A stretch of DNA of 64,000 nt from Bacteroidetes bacterium GWA2_40_15 (GTDB taxonomy: Bacteria > Bacteroidota > Bacteroidia > Bacteroidales > VadinHA17), in the NCBI GenBank assembly GCA_001768195.1, contig MENI01000077.1:1-64000 (forward strand), written 5' to 3'. The notes beneath the pieces were generated by a model. It did no database searches and had not been told where the DNA came from. It saw nothing but the letters and a program-made list of their open reading frames with translations. Position 1 is the stretch's first letter, and each line of letters opens with the position of its first letter. The translations under genes and the position numbers were made by a program. Shown here one piece after another: positions 9,487 through 18,919 of this stretch.

Positions 9487-11541
9487 TTAAAATTGTATCT
9501 GTATTCCGCCGTAAAAATTCCTCGGCAAACCCGGATAGTAATACCGTGGCTCAACATTATTGAACCCAATTGCATTAACAATCAGCATCGAAGCGTAGTG
9601 AGTGTCTGAAAGATTATTAATGCCAACATAAAACTGGAAAGGGAATCTCTTATTTTGAAAAAACTGAGAGTTTATTTTAATGTTACTTAAAAAATATCCC
9701 GGATAGTCGAGGGAGTTACTATCATTCAGATACTGCTTTCCGGTATATTGTAAATGAGTACTGATCTCCAGCATCGGAAGTGCTGCCCACCTGAACTGCA
9801 GAGCCACCGAATGATGGGGTATACCCGGAAGAATATTTCCGTCATAATTATTGCCTCCATCAGTGAATTCAATGAACCGGTTGATTGAACCTGTATAACT
9901 AATGTCCGCCAGCAGCCTGCCCGGAAAACTGCCATAATCAAACACTTTCGAATGAAATGACAGTTCAAAACCCTGGTGGCGCGACTTGCCGGCATTCATC
10001 CCGGTAAAAATGTCCTCGGCAACCCTTTTTGTAACTAACAGATCCTTAAGCTCTATCCAGTAAAGGGCAGCATCGATCCCGATTTTTCTATCCAGCACAT
10101 TAAACCTCGCTCCAACTTCATACTGCATCCCCTGCTCGGGCCTGATATCGGGATTTACATCTCCTTCAGGTAAAAGAGTCTCCTCAGGAGAGGGAAGAGA
10201 AAATCCATGTCCGATAGAACCATAAACTGCAAGAATATCTCCCGGAGCGTAGTTGATCCCAAGACGTGGTGAAACGATAAGGGGAAATTCACGGCTGCCC
10301 GACTGATCCCCATTGGCCGGATATAGATCTGTCAACCTGTATGAAACATGATTCAAAGCTCCTGCCAGTGAAATGTTAAGTTCCGGAACAGGTTTATAAT
10401 ACATTATCCCGAAAACATTAAGATGTCTCCGGTTTTCGCTGTTCTCATTAAGAAGAGTATTGTCTCTGTCGAGTTTCCATTTATACTGCTCTGCAATATA
10501 TTCTACTCCACCTGTAAATTCACTCTTCTTTGTTCTATAACTTAGCTTGCCACGGATTCCTACGCTCATCGACTGGTCATCGAGATTATTGAACGGACGC
10601 CTTTCATAGTTATCATTCAGCTTACCGAATAATGTTAAGTTGCTGGTGATCCGGCCGGATATTTTATTTGTTAATGAAATAGCTGACACACCTCTGTAAT
10701 AATCTTTATAACCGCCGATTGCTTTCCAGGCAGGAGCTGCTGACTCAGGATTTTCTTCGAACATTGTCTTACCCAGTGAGCTTGGTATGCCTCCATTTAC
10801 ATCAATAAAAAGAAATGTTGCATTAACCGACCAGGTTGGCTGGATCCAACGGGCAGTGGACAGCAATGTTGTCCGACTGTACTGGTTGTTCTCACGGTAA
10901 CCTTCGGAATTCAGATGACTGAGATTTCCCCACAATCTTGCCTTTCCGCTGTTGACAGTTCCCGAGAGATGTGCTTTAAGGGTATTAAAACTTCCGTACT
11001 GTATGCCCGGGTTCGCCTCATTTTCTGTTCTTTCCGGTGTGTACATATTGATGCTTCCTCCTAGCCCTGAACCATAGAGAGCGGATGAAGGTCCCTTTAT
11101 CACCTCTATCTTTTCAAGGCTGTTCAGATCGATCTCTTCTGGAGTTGAAACACCATCAGCGGATGTCAGGGGTATCTCATTCAGGTACGACCTGATCCTG
11201 TTGGTATTGTAGGGTGTCCTGCTTCCCATGCCCCTGATAACGATCCTGTTTGTCAGGAAAGTTCCTGTCTGCATGGTTATACCGGGAAGTGTGTTCAGGG
11301 TTGCAGCCAGGTTTGTCGCATCTGCAAGATTCAGATTATCTGTTCTTAAAACTGAGATGCTGCCGGGAATATTACGGAGCTTCCCGCTTGTCCTGTATGC
11401 AACAACACTTACATCACTCAGTATCCATATTGAATCAGGACTCTGGATTGGTGTAATGGTTTTTTCACTTTCCTGCGAATATGCATTCAGGAAAAAAAGT
11501 GCAAGCAGGATGACAAGAGCACCCTTGTGAGATCCGGTCAT
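9487..11541 (-). CDS. TonB-dependent outer-membrane receptor (candidate PQQ receptor)
   Basis: A 684-aa receptor with a signal peptide (cleavage near AYSQE), a plug domain (about residues 45-165; IVIRGMGSRTPYNTNRIRS, LEKIEVIKGPSSALYGSG) and a C-terminal 22-strand barrel ending in aromatic FYGGIQIQF. It lacks the N-terminal carboxypeptidase-regulatory domain of SusC-type proteins and has no SusD partner, so it is more like siderophore, vitamin or cofactor receptors. It lies 22 nt downstream of a PQQ-dependent sugar dehydrogenase gene on the same strand. The E. coli receptor YncD/PqqU imports PQQ and is of similar size, so PQQ uptake is a reasonable inference. Iron chelates remain possible. Confidence 0.85.
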   Translation of the reverse strand: MTGSHKGALVILLALFFLNAYSQESEKTITPIQSPDSIWILSDVSVVAYRTSGKLRNIPGSISVLRTDNLNLADATNLAATLNTLPGITMQTGTFLTNRIVIRGMGSRTPYNTNRIRSYLNEIPLTSADGVSTPEEIDLNSLEKIEVIKGPSSALYGSGLGGSINMYTPERTENEANPGIQYGSFNTLKAHLSGTVNSGKARLWGNLSHLNSEGYRENNQYSRTTLLSTARWIQPTWSVNATFLFIDVNGGIPSSLGKTMFEENPESAAPAWKAIGGYKDYYRGVSAISLTNKISGRITSNLTLFGKLNDNYERRPFNNLDDQSMSVGIRGKLSYRTKKSEFTGGVEYIAEQYKWKLDRDNTLLNENSENRRHLNVFGIMYYKPVPELNISLAGALNHVSYRLTDLYPANGDQSGSREFPLIVSPRLGINYAPGDILAVYGSIGHGFSLPSPEETLLPEGDVNPDIRPEQGMQYEVGARFNVLDRKIGIDAALYWIELKDLLVTKRVAEDIFTGMNAGKSRHQGFELSFHSKVFDYGSFPGRLLADISYTGSINRFIEFTDGGNNYDGNILPGIPHHSVALQFRWAALPMLEISTHLQYTGKQYLNDSNSLDYPGYFLSNIKINSQFFQNKRFPFQFYVGINNLSDTHYASMLIVNAIGFNNVEPRYYYPGLPRNFYGGIQIQF

Positions 11542-11563
11542 TAAAGGAGATGGTTTGAATTTG

Positions 11564-12991
11564 TTATTCCACCGGCATCAGCCGGACTATCTTTCCGGGA
11601 TTCTCGATAGCAACATATACATAACCGTCAGGGCTCATGACCACGTTCCGGACCCGGCCAATCCCTTCCAGCAGTTTTTCGCGATGCATTACGGAATGGC
11701 CGTTTAACACTACCCTCTCGAGATATTGGAAACTAAGTGATCCTATCAGCAGATTGTTGCTCCATTTTTTATACCTGTCGCCGGTCACAAATGTCATACC
11801 ACAAGGCCCGATCGATGGTATCCAGTAGAAGTTTGGCTGTTCCAATCCTTCTTTCTCGGTGAGAGGGGTAAGAACTGTACCATCATAGTTAATTCCATAA
11901 CAGATTACAGGCCAGCCATAGTTTAATCCTGGTTTAACCTGGTTCAGTTCGTCACCTCCTTTTGGGCCATGTTCAGAAATCCAGAGTTCTCCTGTGACGG
12001 GATGAAAGCATGTTCCCTGCGGATTCCGGTGGCCATAGCTGTATATTGAAGGAATTGCACCGGGAGTATTAACAAACGGATTGTCTGCAGGAATTGTACC
12101 ATCGTCATTAAGGCGATGCATTTTCCCGTTCGTATTATCCAGCTTCTGAGGAAAATCAAAATGTTGTCCGCGGTCACCGTTCCCGAAAAAGATATGACCT
12201 TTGCCGTCAAAAGCTATTTTTATTCCAAAGTGATAATTACGCTCTGTTTCAGGATTGCCTTTATAAACAGGCTGCTGGTCCACCAGTTTATTTCCCTTGA
12301 ACCTGGCTCTGAGAATGGCTGTATTACTAAAACTTTTCTCTCCCTCTTTTCGCAAAGATGAGTAGGAAATGTATATCCATCCATTATTTTTATAATCGGG
12401 GTGCAAAGCAATATCAAGCAACCCCCCCTGCCCTGAAGCCATAATAGGAGGCAACCCTTCTATCGGAGGAGAAAGTTTTCCTTTTGAAAAACGGTGAAGT
12501 GTACCTGATCTTTCAGAAATCAGCAGGTCGCCATCGGGAAGGAATGCAAGTCCCCATGGAACCCTTAGCCCTGTTACCACAGTATCAACCACAAATCGCT
12601 GAACCTCCGATTCAGTAATTCCACCCGGCAATACAGCAGACTTAAGCAGACTTTTATCTTCAGGAACTCCCTTTTTCACATATGCAGCCAGCGCATCTAT
12701 TTCAGGATCTGAAAAGGTTTTCTGAAAAGAAGGCATCCCTGCTTTTTCCAGTCCGAACTTTATGCTGTTGAATGCAAGAATATTGCCCTTTTCCTCCATC
12801 CATGCCCTGGCTGCAAATTTTTCCAGGTTGGCTCCATGGCAGCCTGAACAGAAATTCTGATAATTCATGGCAGCAGTCCGTTGTTGCTGATAATAAGCTG
12901 TATAATCTGAATTACTGAAGGAATACAAGCCAATAAAACCGGCTATAACCAGTATGATGAAGCTTACTGAAATGATTGATCTCTTTTTCAT
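11564..12991 (-). CDS. Cytochrome c - PQQ-dependent sugar dehydrogenase fusion
   Basis: A 475-aa exported protein. After an N-terminal membrane or signal helix comes a c-type haem site CSGCH (about residues 48-52) with a likely axial Met in GMPSFQKTF. From about residue 130 there is a soluble glucose dehydrogenase-like six-bladed propeller (GLRVPWGLAFLPDGDLLIS, GQGGLLDIALHPDY, YGHRNPQG, WISEHGPKGGDELN, NYGWP). Family members oxidise aldoses with PQQ and Ca2+ and pass electrons to a cytochrome, here apparently fused. No PQQ synthesis genes are visible in the window, so the cofactor may be imported. Likely cotranscribed with the TonB receptor downstream. Confidence 0.88.
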   Translation of the reverse strand: MKKRSIISVSFIILVIAGFIGLYSFSNSDYTAYYQQQRTAAMNYQNFCSGCHGANLEKFAARAWMEEKGNILAFNSIKFGLEKAGMPSFQKTFSDPEIDALAAYVKKGVPEDKSLLKSAVLPGGITESEVQRFVVDTVVTGLRVPWGLAFLPDGDLLISERSGTLHRFSKGKLSPPIEGLPPIMASGQGGLLDIALHPDYKNNGWIYISYSSLRKEGEKSFSNTAILRARFKGNKLVDQQPVYKGNPETERNYHFGIKIAFDGKGHIFFGNGDRGQHFDFPQKLDNTNGKMHRLNDDGTIPADNPFVNTPGAIPSIYSYGHRNPQGTCFHPVTGELWISEHGPKGGDELNQVKPGLNYGWPVICYGINYDGTVLTPLTEKEGLEQPNFYWIPSIGPCGMTFVTGDRYKKWSNNLLIGSLSFQYLERVVLNGHSVMHREKLLEGIGRVRNVVMSPDGYVYVAIENPGKIVRLMPVE

Positions 12992-13067
12992 CTTTTGTTG
13001 GTGATAAGTGAGTAATATGTTCTAATCAACGAATTAATTACTTGAATTGTTCATTATATATCATTAT

Positions 13068-14222
13068 CTACTTTACTACCAATGAATCAGCAATTCTTAG
13101 GAGCCTTCCATCATTGTAGATAGTCCATCCCTTACCTGTGGGATCATTTGGAAAATAACTTTCGAAGGTGGTACGGGTTGCGAGGATTGCAGGCTCAGAA
13201 AGTCCCTCAGAAAAATCCTTCATGCTTAAACCGATTTCTGACAGACTTGACGAGTATTTTTTATTCTTCGCATAATACTCATTTTCTGCATAATAAATAA
13301 GCCTTAATGCCCACTTCAGATCCCGGTCATTATCAGGGACAAAAGCCTCTTCACCGGCTCCGGCTGTAAGTGATGAAAACTGAAGGTAACCCCACATCTC
13401 AGGCATGTGCATATTTATGCGGCCCTGAGGCGACCATACCCAGTTCTCTTCAGGGAATGGTCTGCCTGTGTCAGGATTGATATCCTTGACATAAGTACTG
13501 TTCTCAATATGAGTTCTCCATTCCACTCTTGAAAAGCCAAGCCTCCAGTGGTCTCCCGGTTTTGGCAGCTGTCTTCCAATCGAACATTCACTCATTACAA
13601 TAAGAGGTATAACTATCTCTACTGTCCATCCTTTGTCCTCGTCAGCCGGATTGTTTATTGTACCCTCAATGTGTACCCCGACCTTCAGTCCGGCAATGTC
13701 CCAGCCAAATACAGCAGGACCCCCATCGCGGTATGGCTTAAGTAACAAAAGATCCCAGGGTGTGCCAAATGCATTAACTTCGAGTTCATAATAGGCATGT
13801 GTGTCTCCGTCAGGATCAATGAATATTTCAAAGTCATTGTCGATGAATATTATTGTATCTCTTTGCCTGAGGTTTGCCCAGACATGCGGTTCCTCAAGTT
13901 CTGCAGCAAAATAGATATTGGTGTCATCCCAGAGGACCTTTGCTCGGGTCTTAAACCAGGGATCTGGCTTTTTCGGACCCTCAATATCACGAAAGTAGGT
14001 GGTCCAGGGAGCTTTGATCCAGGCCTCTTCATCCAGCACACCATCGGGAACTATGGGAGTTGAAGTCCGGTAGGCTACATAGCTTTCAGGCTTTGGTTCA
14101 GGTGGAAAGCGGTCTGCAGCAGTTGAAATTACCGGGACAGAGTGTCTGCATGATGAGAAAATCAATATAAACAATCCAAATAATAAAGGTCTGGTAAGCA
14201 GTTGAGAGAATTTCTTATCCAT
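13068..14222 (-). CDS. CBM9-like carbohydrate-binding lipoprotein
   Basis: A 384-aa lipoprotein (lipobox FSSC, Cys25). Residues about 50-280 match the family 9 carbohydrate-binding-like domain found in many Bacteroidota proteins: VPDGVLDEEAWIKAPWT, VLWDDTNIYFAAELEEP, FIDPDGDTHAYYELEVNAFG and WRLGFSRVEW. The C-terminal 90 residues (about 300-384; LIYYAENEYYAKNKKYSSSL) have the character of a pilin-like processed repeat. It probably binds polysaccharide at the cell surface. It lies upstream of the sugar dehydrogenase on the same strand with a 76-nt gap. Confidence 0.8.
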   Translation of the reverse strand: MDKKFSQLLTRPLLFGLFILIFSSCRHSVPVISTAADRFPPEPKPESYVAYRTSTPIVPDGVLDEEAWIKAPWTTYFRDIEGPKKPDPWFKTRAKVLWDDTNIYFAAELEEPHVWANLRQRDTIIFIDNDFEIFIDPDGDTHAYYELEVNAFGTPWDLLLLKPYRDGGPAVFGWDIAGLKVGVHIEGTINNPADEDKGWTVEIVIPLIVMSECSIGRQLPKPGDHWRLGFSRVEWRTHIENSTYVKDINPDTGRPFPEENWVWSPQGRINMHMPEMWGYLQFSSLTAGAGEEAFVPDNDRDLKWALRLIYYAENEYYAKNKKYSSSLSEIGLSMKDFSEGLSEPAILATRTTFESYFPNDPTGKGWTIYNDGRLLRIADSLVVK

Positions 14223-14286
14223 AGATTTGGGTTTTTGGAAGAAGGTTGAACATGATTAAAAATATTACCAAACATTAAATTATTTA

Positions 14287-14312
14287 GCCCCCCTTGGGGG
14301 GTTGGGGGTTTA
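14287..14312. repeat. G/C-run REP-like repeat
   Basis: The short stretch agccccccttggggggttggg forms a small palindrome in the 190-nt intergenic region between divergent genes. It belongs to the same visual family as the cccccaaacc/ccccaagggg runs at 9051-9070 and 9254-9266. Confidence 0.45.
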
Positions 14313-14397
14313 AGATTCAATAAATTTAAGACAATTTGTGCTGAAATCTATTTCAAATAGCATAAATTTATTGTGAATGAAAATAATTAAACCAATC

Positions 14398-14405
14398 AAA
14401 GGAGG
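14398..14405 (+). promoter_or_regulatory. Strong Shine-Dalgarno sequence
   Basis: aaaggagg lies 8 nt before the ATG at 14414. Bacteroidota genes usually have weak or no Shine-Dalgarno sequences, so this one is notable and fixes the start of the beta-helix protein. Confidence 0.6.
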
Positions 14406-14413
14406 ATAATACT

Positions 14414-15583
14414 ATGGACAACCCGGGCTTTTCACGTCGTAATTTCCTGTCAGCAGGTTCAGCGCTGGCAGTATCGGCAGTTATACCTTCATCAATAAAC
14501 AATAAAGGAGATTCCCCTGCCGGGAACTCCCGGGGACTTCTAAATGTGATGGAATTCGGTGCAAAAGGCGATGGTGCAACAGATGATACTCCGGCAATCC
14601 AGAAGGCACTCGATACTGCCGGAAAAACATACGGTGCAGTATTTATCCCCGAAGGGAATTTCCTCTGCTCGGAACTCAGAGTTCCTGCAGGAGTAGGTAT
14701 TCATGGATTACCGGCATGGAGTTACAGGGACGGAATGGGGACTATATTAACTTTGAATGATGAAAAAGCCAAATGTCTCATCAACCTTACCAATGCTTTC
14801 GGTGCTTACCTCTTTGGGCTTTGTCTGAAAGGAAAGAACCTCGGTTCTGAAATTCACGGGATACTTATCGATAAGCCTGATTACGGAAAGCAGGAGGATA
14901 CTCCGCGTATCGATACATGCAGAATAGAAAGATTCAGCGGTGACGGGATTAAACTGGAGAGGATATGGTGCTTTGTTGTACGTCACAGCCATTGCTATGG
15001 AAACAAAGGATGCGGTTTAAGGGTACGCGGATGGGATGGCTTCATTCTCGATAACTGGTTTTCGGGAAACGGGAAAGCAGGCTATGCTTCGTACGATGAG
15101 AATGCATCGAATACTATTACCGGAAATCGCATTGAATGGAATCGTGAAGGCGGAATAGTCATTTATGGAGGCTCACATTATAATATTACAGGTAACTATA
15201 TTGACCGGTCGGGACGTTGCGGAATTGCACTTATGAAAGGAAGAGACAGAGGCTGTGAAACAATCGCACTTACCGGAAACGTTATCTACAGAAGTGGAAA
15301 GCCTGAATGGGGAAAAGGAGATGATTACGACAGCTCACATGTAAGGATAGAGGGTGCAAAGGGGCTTACATTTATCGGTAATGCACTTAACTCCGGAAGA
15401 GATGATGGCGGCCAGGGATCATATTCTCCCGACTTCGGGATGGTTCTGAAGGGTCTTGAGAGTTCAGTTGTAAAAGATAATGTCTCTCACAACGGTGCCA
15501 TGAAGCAGCTCATTGCCGACCTTGGTGAACATGGAGAAGGTGTCATAATAAAGGATAATGTTGGAACGCTCAGGAAAATATAG
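14414..15583 (+). CDS. Right-handed beta-helix (pectate lyase/rhamnogalacturonase-like) protein
   Basis: A 389-aa protein with a Tat-like N-terminus (SRRNFLSAGSALAVSAV). Residues about 45-110 are the pectate-lyase-3/GH28-like entry region (VMEFGAKGDGATDDTPAIQKAL, VFIPEGNFLC), followed by parallel beta-helix coils with N-x-I-T-G-N motifs such as SNTITGNRIEWN, YNITGNYID and ETIALTGNVIY. Proteins of this fold cleave or bind acidic polysaccharides; the specific chemistry cannot be read from the sequence. A strong ribosome binding site precedes it. The GH2 gene follows on the same strand after 120 nt. Confidence 0.8.
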   Translation: MDNPGFSRRNFLSAGSALAVSAVIPSSINNKGDSPAGNSRGLLNVMEFGAKGDGATDDTPAIQKALDTAGKTYGAVFIPEGNFLCSELRVPAGVGIHGLPAWSYRDGMGTILTLNDEKAKCLINLTNAFGAYLFGLCLKGKNLGSEIHGILIDKPDYGKQEDTPRIDTCRIERFSGDGIKLERIWCFVVRHSHCYGNKGCGLRVRGWDGFILDNWFSGNGKAGYASYDENASNTITGNRIEWNREGGIVIYGGSHYNITGNYIDRSGRCGIALMKGRDRGCETIALTGNVIYRSGKPEWGKGDDYDSSHVRIEGAKGLTFIGNALNSGRDDGGQGSYSPDFGMVLKGLESSVVKDNVSHNGAMKQLIADLGEHGEGVIIKDNVGTLRKI

Positions 15584-15703
15584 AAAATTTACAACCTGAG
15601 TTTGAACCGGGTGAAAGGTTGCTGATCCTTCCTGAGGGTAAAACCCTTAAAATGAAAGTTACCTTGCAATCAAATAAATTAACATACTATACGTTAAAAT
15701 ATT

Positions 15704-18319
15704 ATGATAAAAAAAACACTATTTATACTGGCCATTTTTACAGTTATTTACACAGACCTTTTTGCACAACCTTCATCATTCCTGCTGCACGATAACTGGA
15801 AAACAAAAAGAGCCACCGATGTACTGGCTGACGGAACGGAAATTACCTCATCCAGCTTCAAACATGAAGGCTGGATAGAAGCAACTGTTCCCGGAACCGT
15901 ATTGACAACACTTCTCAATAACAAGCAGATACCAGATCCATTCTTCGGAATGAACAATAATCTCATTCCTGATGTACACGATACAGGAAGGGATTATTAT
16001 ACATACTGGTTTTATAACGAGTTTGTGTTACCAGAAATAAAGGAGGATCAGCAGGTATGGATCAGTTTCAGAGGGATAAACTACTTTGCTGATATCTTCC
16101 TCAACGGAAAAAGGATAAATACAGATACTCACCAGGGAATGTACCTCAGGGAGAAATACCTGATCACACCTTATCTCAATAAAGGAAAAGAAAACAGGCT
16201 TGCGGTATGGGTGGCACCGCCCGATCCTGTCGGAAATCCCAATGGGGGACAGGGAGGAGACGGAACAATAGGACGAAACGTAACCATGCAGTTCACAGCC
16301 GGATGGGACTGGATTTGCCCGGTCCGCGATCGCAATACAGGAATATGGGATCAGGTAAAAATAGAAATAACAGGTACTGTGGATCTTCGCGATCCTTTCG
16401 TTGAGATGAGAGTGCCCGGAGTCAGAGAACCCGGTGCAAAACAACAACCGGCTTACCTGAAACCATCGGCTGAACTTGTCAATCCTTCATCAACGGCTGT
16501 ACAGGGCACCCTGACAGTATCAGTTGACGGACAGACTAAAAGTGTAAAAGTTACACTTAATCCTTTCGAAGTGAAGGCTTCGTCTCTTCCGGAATTCAAG
16601 ATTGAAAATCCACGCTTATGGTGGCCAAACGGGATGGGCGAACAACCCATGTATAATGTGAAGTTTGATTTCGTTGTCCAGAGCGGAAGCAACCTCGACT
16701 CTGAAGAGGTTACTATTGGAATAAGAGAGACAGGTAATTACCGGGACGAAAAGATCAGATCGAAAGTATTCACTGTCAATGGCCAGAAGGTATTTATCAA
16801 AGGCGGTAACTGGATAGCATCAGATATGCTTATGCGCAATTCAAAAGAACGCTATGAGGCAGAAGTGAGGTTGCATGCCGGGATGAACATGAATATGATA
16901 AGGATCTGGGGAGGCGGACTGACAGAACGACCTGAATTTTATGATGCCTGCGATAAGTACGGAATCCTGGTATGGCAGGATCTGTGGATCTCAGGAGACT
17001 GTAACGGTGAATGGAACGATCCTACAAAAAAAGAGTCGCAGGCACGGCGAAAAGCCTATCCCGATAACCACAACCTGTTCCTTGAGTCAGCAATCGATCA
17101 GATAAAAATGCTGAGGAATCACCCCAGTCTTTACATGTGGTGCGGCAGTAATGAAACATTGCCTGTAGCCGATATACTGAAGGCCCTGGAGGAAGTTATT
17201 TTTCCGCGCTACGATCCGGGAAGATATTTTCTTGAGTATTCGACATCTGCCGAACTAATGACTAACAGTATAGGTGGAGTCGGTGACGGTCCTTATGGCA
17301 TCCGTGAACCCGAAAAGATCTTCACCGAAAGGTCTTTCCCGTTCAATCCTGAAACAGGGTCCATCGGAATTCCCAATTTCGACGGATTGATAAAGTTCAT
17401 GCCTGAGGATGAATTGGTACCACCTCAGGGACCCCGTCCGGGCAGATCATGGCAATACCATAAATACCTTCCACTGATGGATTTCCCTGACAGGTACGGG
17501 AAGGTGAAGGATATCAGGGACTTCTGCTTCAAAGCACAGCTTGTCAGCTATGAACAATACCGTGCATTGCAGGAGGCATTCAATCACAAGATGTGGGACT
17601 GGTATGCAGGGATGCTTGTCTGGAAAAACCAGAATCCCTGGACAGCATTAAGGGGATCCTTTTATGATTATTACCTCGATTACCAGGGAGGATATTTCGG
17701 CTTCAAACATGCAGCAGCGCCAATCCACATTCAGCTTAATCTTAACGATTCTGTTGTTTGCGCCCTCAACCAGACAGCCTTAAAGAGCAATCTCCTGACA
17801 GCCAGAGTCATGTTGTACGACATGCACGGGAAACTGCTTTCGGAAGAAAATAAGGATATTACACTTCAGGCACATGGTATGGAGCTCCTGAACAAGGTAG
17901 CACTGCCTGAGAACACCAACGAAGTTTTCTTCCTGAAACTTCAGCTCACTGACAGGGACAAAGTGGTTGATGAGAACCTCTACTGGCTCTCGAACATGCA
18001 GCATTCATATGAAAAGCTAAACGAACTCGGTAAAGTGACAGTCACCACTGAGATTAATAAGACGGGAGAGGGGCAGTCTGTTATAAAGATATCAAATCCA
18101 GAAAACGAAACAGCATTCTTCATCCGTCTGAAAGTAACCGATAGTAGTAATGAACTGGTACTACCTGTTTACTTCACTGAGAACTATATAACATTACTAC
18201 CGGGCGATGCCAAAGAGATAACGCTCGACCTTTCCGCAGGGAAAGTCAATGGTAGTTTGAATGACCTCCGGCTTGTAATTGAGGGGTGGAATGTTTTGCC
18301 GGAGGAGATAAAATTCTGA
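15704..18319 (+). CDS. GH2 glycosidase, mannosylglycoprotein endo-beta-mannosidase-like
   Basis: An 871-aa exported protein (signal peptide ending near LFAQ). Domain order is a GH2 sugar-binding jelly-roll (about 25-200), an immunoglobulin-like domain (about 230-340; ENPRLWWPNGMGEQP), then the TIM barrel (about 345-690) with GGNWIASDMLMRN and MIRIWGGGLTE. The probable acid/base Glu is in MWCGSNET and the probable nucleophile Glu in FNPETGSIGIP. The latter and the following MLVWKNQNPWTALRG block resemble plant endo-beta-mannosidase, which cuts Man-beta-1,4-GlcNAc in N-glycan cores. Exo-beta-glucosaminidases (CsxA) are the closest alternative. Confidence 0.8.
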   Translation: MIKKTLFILAIFTVIYTDLFAQPSSFLLHDNWKTKRATDVLADGTEITSSSFKHEGWIEATVPGTVLTTLLNNKQIPDPFFGMNNNLIPDVHDTGRDYYTYWFYNEFVLPEIKEDQQVWISFRGINYFADIFLNGKRINTDTHQGMYLREKYLITPYLNKGKENRLAVWVAPPDPVGNPNGGQGGDGTIGRNVTMQFTAGWDWICPVRDRNTGIWDQVKIEITGTVDLRDPFVEMRVPGVREPGAKQQPAYLKPSAELVNPSSTAVQGTLTVSVDGQTKSVKVTLNPFEVKASSLPEFKIENPRLWWPNGMGEQPMYNVKFDFVVQSGSNLDSEEVTIGIRETGNYRDEKIRSKVFTVNGQKVFIKGGNWIASDMLMRNSKERYEAEVRLHAGMNMNMIRIWGGGLTERPEFYDACDKYGILVWQDLWISGDCNGEWNDPTKKESQARRKAYPDNHNLFLESAIDQIKMLRNHPSLYMWCGSNETLPVADILKALEEVIFPRYDPGRYFLEYSTSAELMTNSIGGVGDGPYGIREPEKIFTERSFPFNPETGSIGIPNFDGLIKFMPEDELVPPQGPRPGRSWQYHKYLPLMDFPDRYGKVKDIRDFCFKAQLVSYEQYRALQEAFNHKMWDWYAGMLVWKNQNPWTALRGSFYDYYLDYQGGYFGFKHAAAPIHIQLNLNDSVVCALNQTALKSNLLTARVMLYDMHGKLLSEENKDITLQAHGMELLNKVALPENTNEVFFLKLQLTDRDKVVDENLYWLSNMQHSYEKLNELGKVTVTTEINKTGEGQSVIKISNPENETAFFIRLKVTDSSNELVLPVYFTENYITLLPGDAKEITLDLSAGKVNGSLNDLRLVIEGWNVLPEEIKF

Positions 18320-18329
18320 AAACAGGATC

Positions 18330-18860
18330 CTATTTGTAGCTTTCCAGTAATTCAAGGATACAGCCAAGCTGCTTCTCTGAACTAATATAGCTGTATGCTC
18401 CTCCGTCCCATCCGCCGCTCATTACAGTCGGCATTCCCTGCATCTCAAATTTCATTTCCATTCCATTGATATCCTTAACCCGGAAGGCTATATGATGTAT
18501 TCCTTCCCCTTTTTTGTCGAGATATTCCTGCCAGGTGCTTTTACCGCCCATTGGTTCAATGAGTTCAATCTGCAGATTTTCCATTGATATAAAAGCCAGT
18601 TTGGCTTTGGCGTCGGAAGGTTTTCCGTTGTAAAGAGTAGGTCTTGATGGATGACCTTCTGCAACACTCACTTCAGGAGGTTTTATTCCGAGGGTCTGTG
18701 CCCAGGCGTTGCGGGCTTTTTCAATATCCCTGACAATTATGGCAACCTGAGTAACTGTTTTAGAATCTATCAGTGGTTCCGGAGCATTTTCCTTTTTTGC
18801 AAGGAAAGAGACTGAAACAATACTGATTAACAATAAGACTGCTATTAGAATGTTTTTCAT
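18330..18860 (-). CDS. VOC/glyoxalase-family protein, exported
   Basis: A 176-aa protein with an N-terminal signal-like helix (residues 1-21), then one vicinal-oxygen-chelate domain (about 38-174): VTQVAIIVRDIEKARNAWAQ, IQLELIEP-type strand LQIELIEPMGG and GEGIHHIAFRVKDI. The metal-ligand pattern (first-strand residue Q, then E in ELIEP and H in IHHIAF) is compatible with methylmalonyl-CoA epimerase or glyoxalase-like members, but the export signal is unusual for these. Last gene of the minus-strand island running down from 25901. The reaction is unknown. Confidence 0.75.
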   Translation of the reverse strand: MKNILIAVLLLISIVSVSFLAKKENAPEPLIDSKTVTQVAIIVRDIEKARNAWAQTLGIKPPEVSVAEGHPSRPTLYNGKPSDAKAKLAFISMENLQIELIEPMGGKSTWQEYLDKKGEGIHHIAFRVKDINGMEMKFEMQGMPTVMSGGWDGGAYSYISSEKQLGCILELLESYK

Positions 18861-18919
18861 GGCTCGTAGAATTATAAGGTTGATTTTTTACTAAACAATA
18901 TTGAATTTTATTGAAGCAA

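Noticed and set aside
9487-11541. SusC-type nutrient receptor
   Set aside because: Too short (684 aa), no carboxypeptidase-regulatory N-terminus, no SusD neighbour. The same lack of SusD applies to the receptor at 39696-42017.
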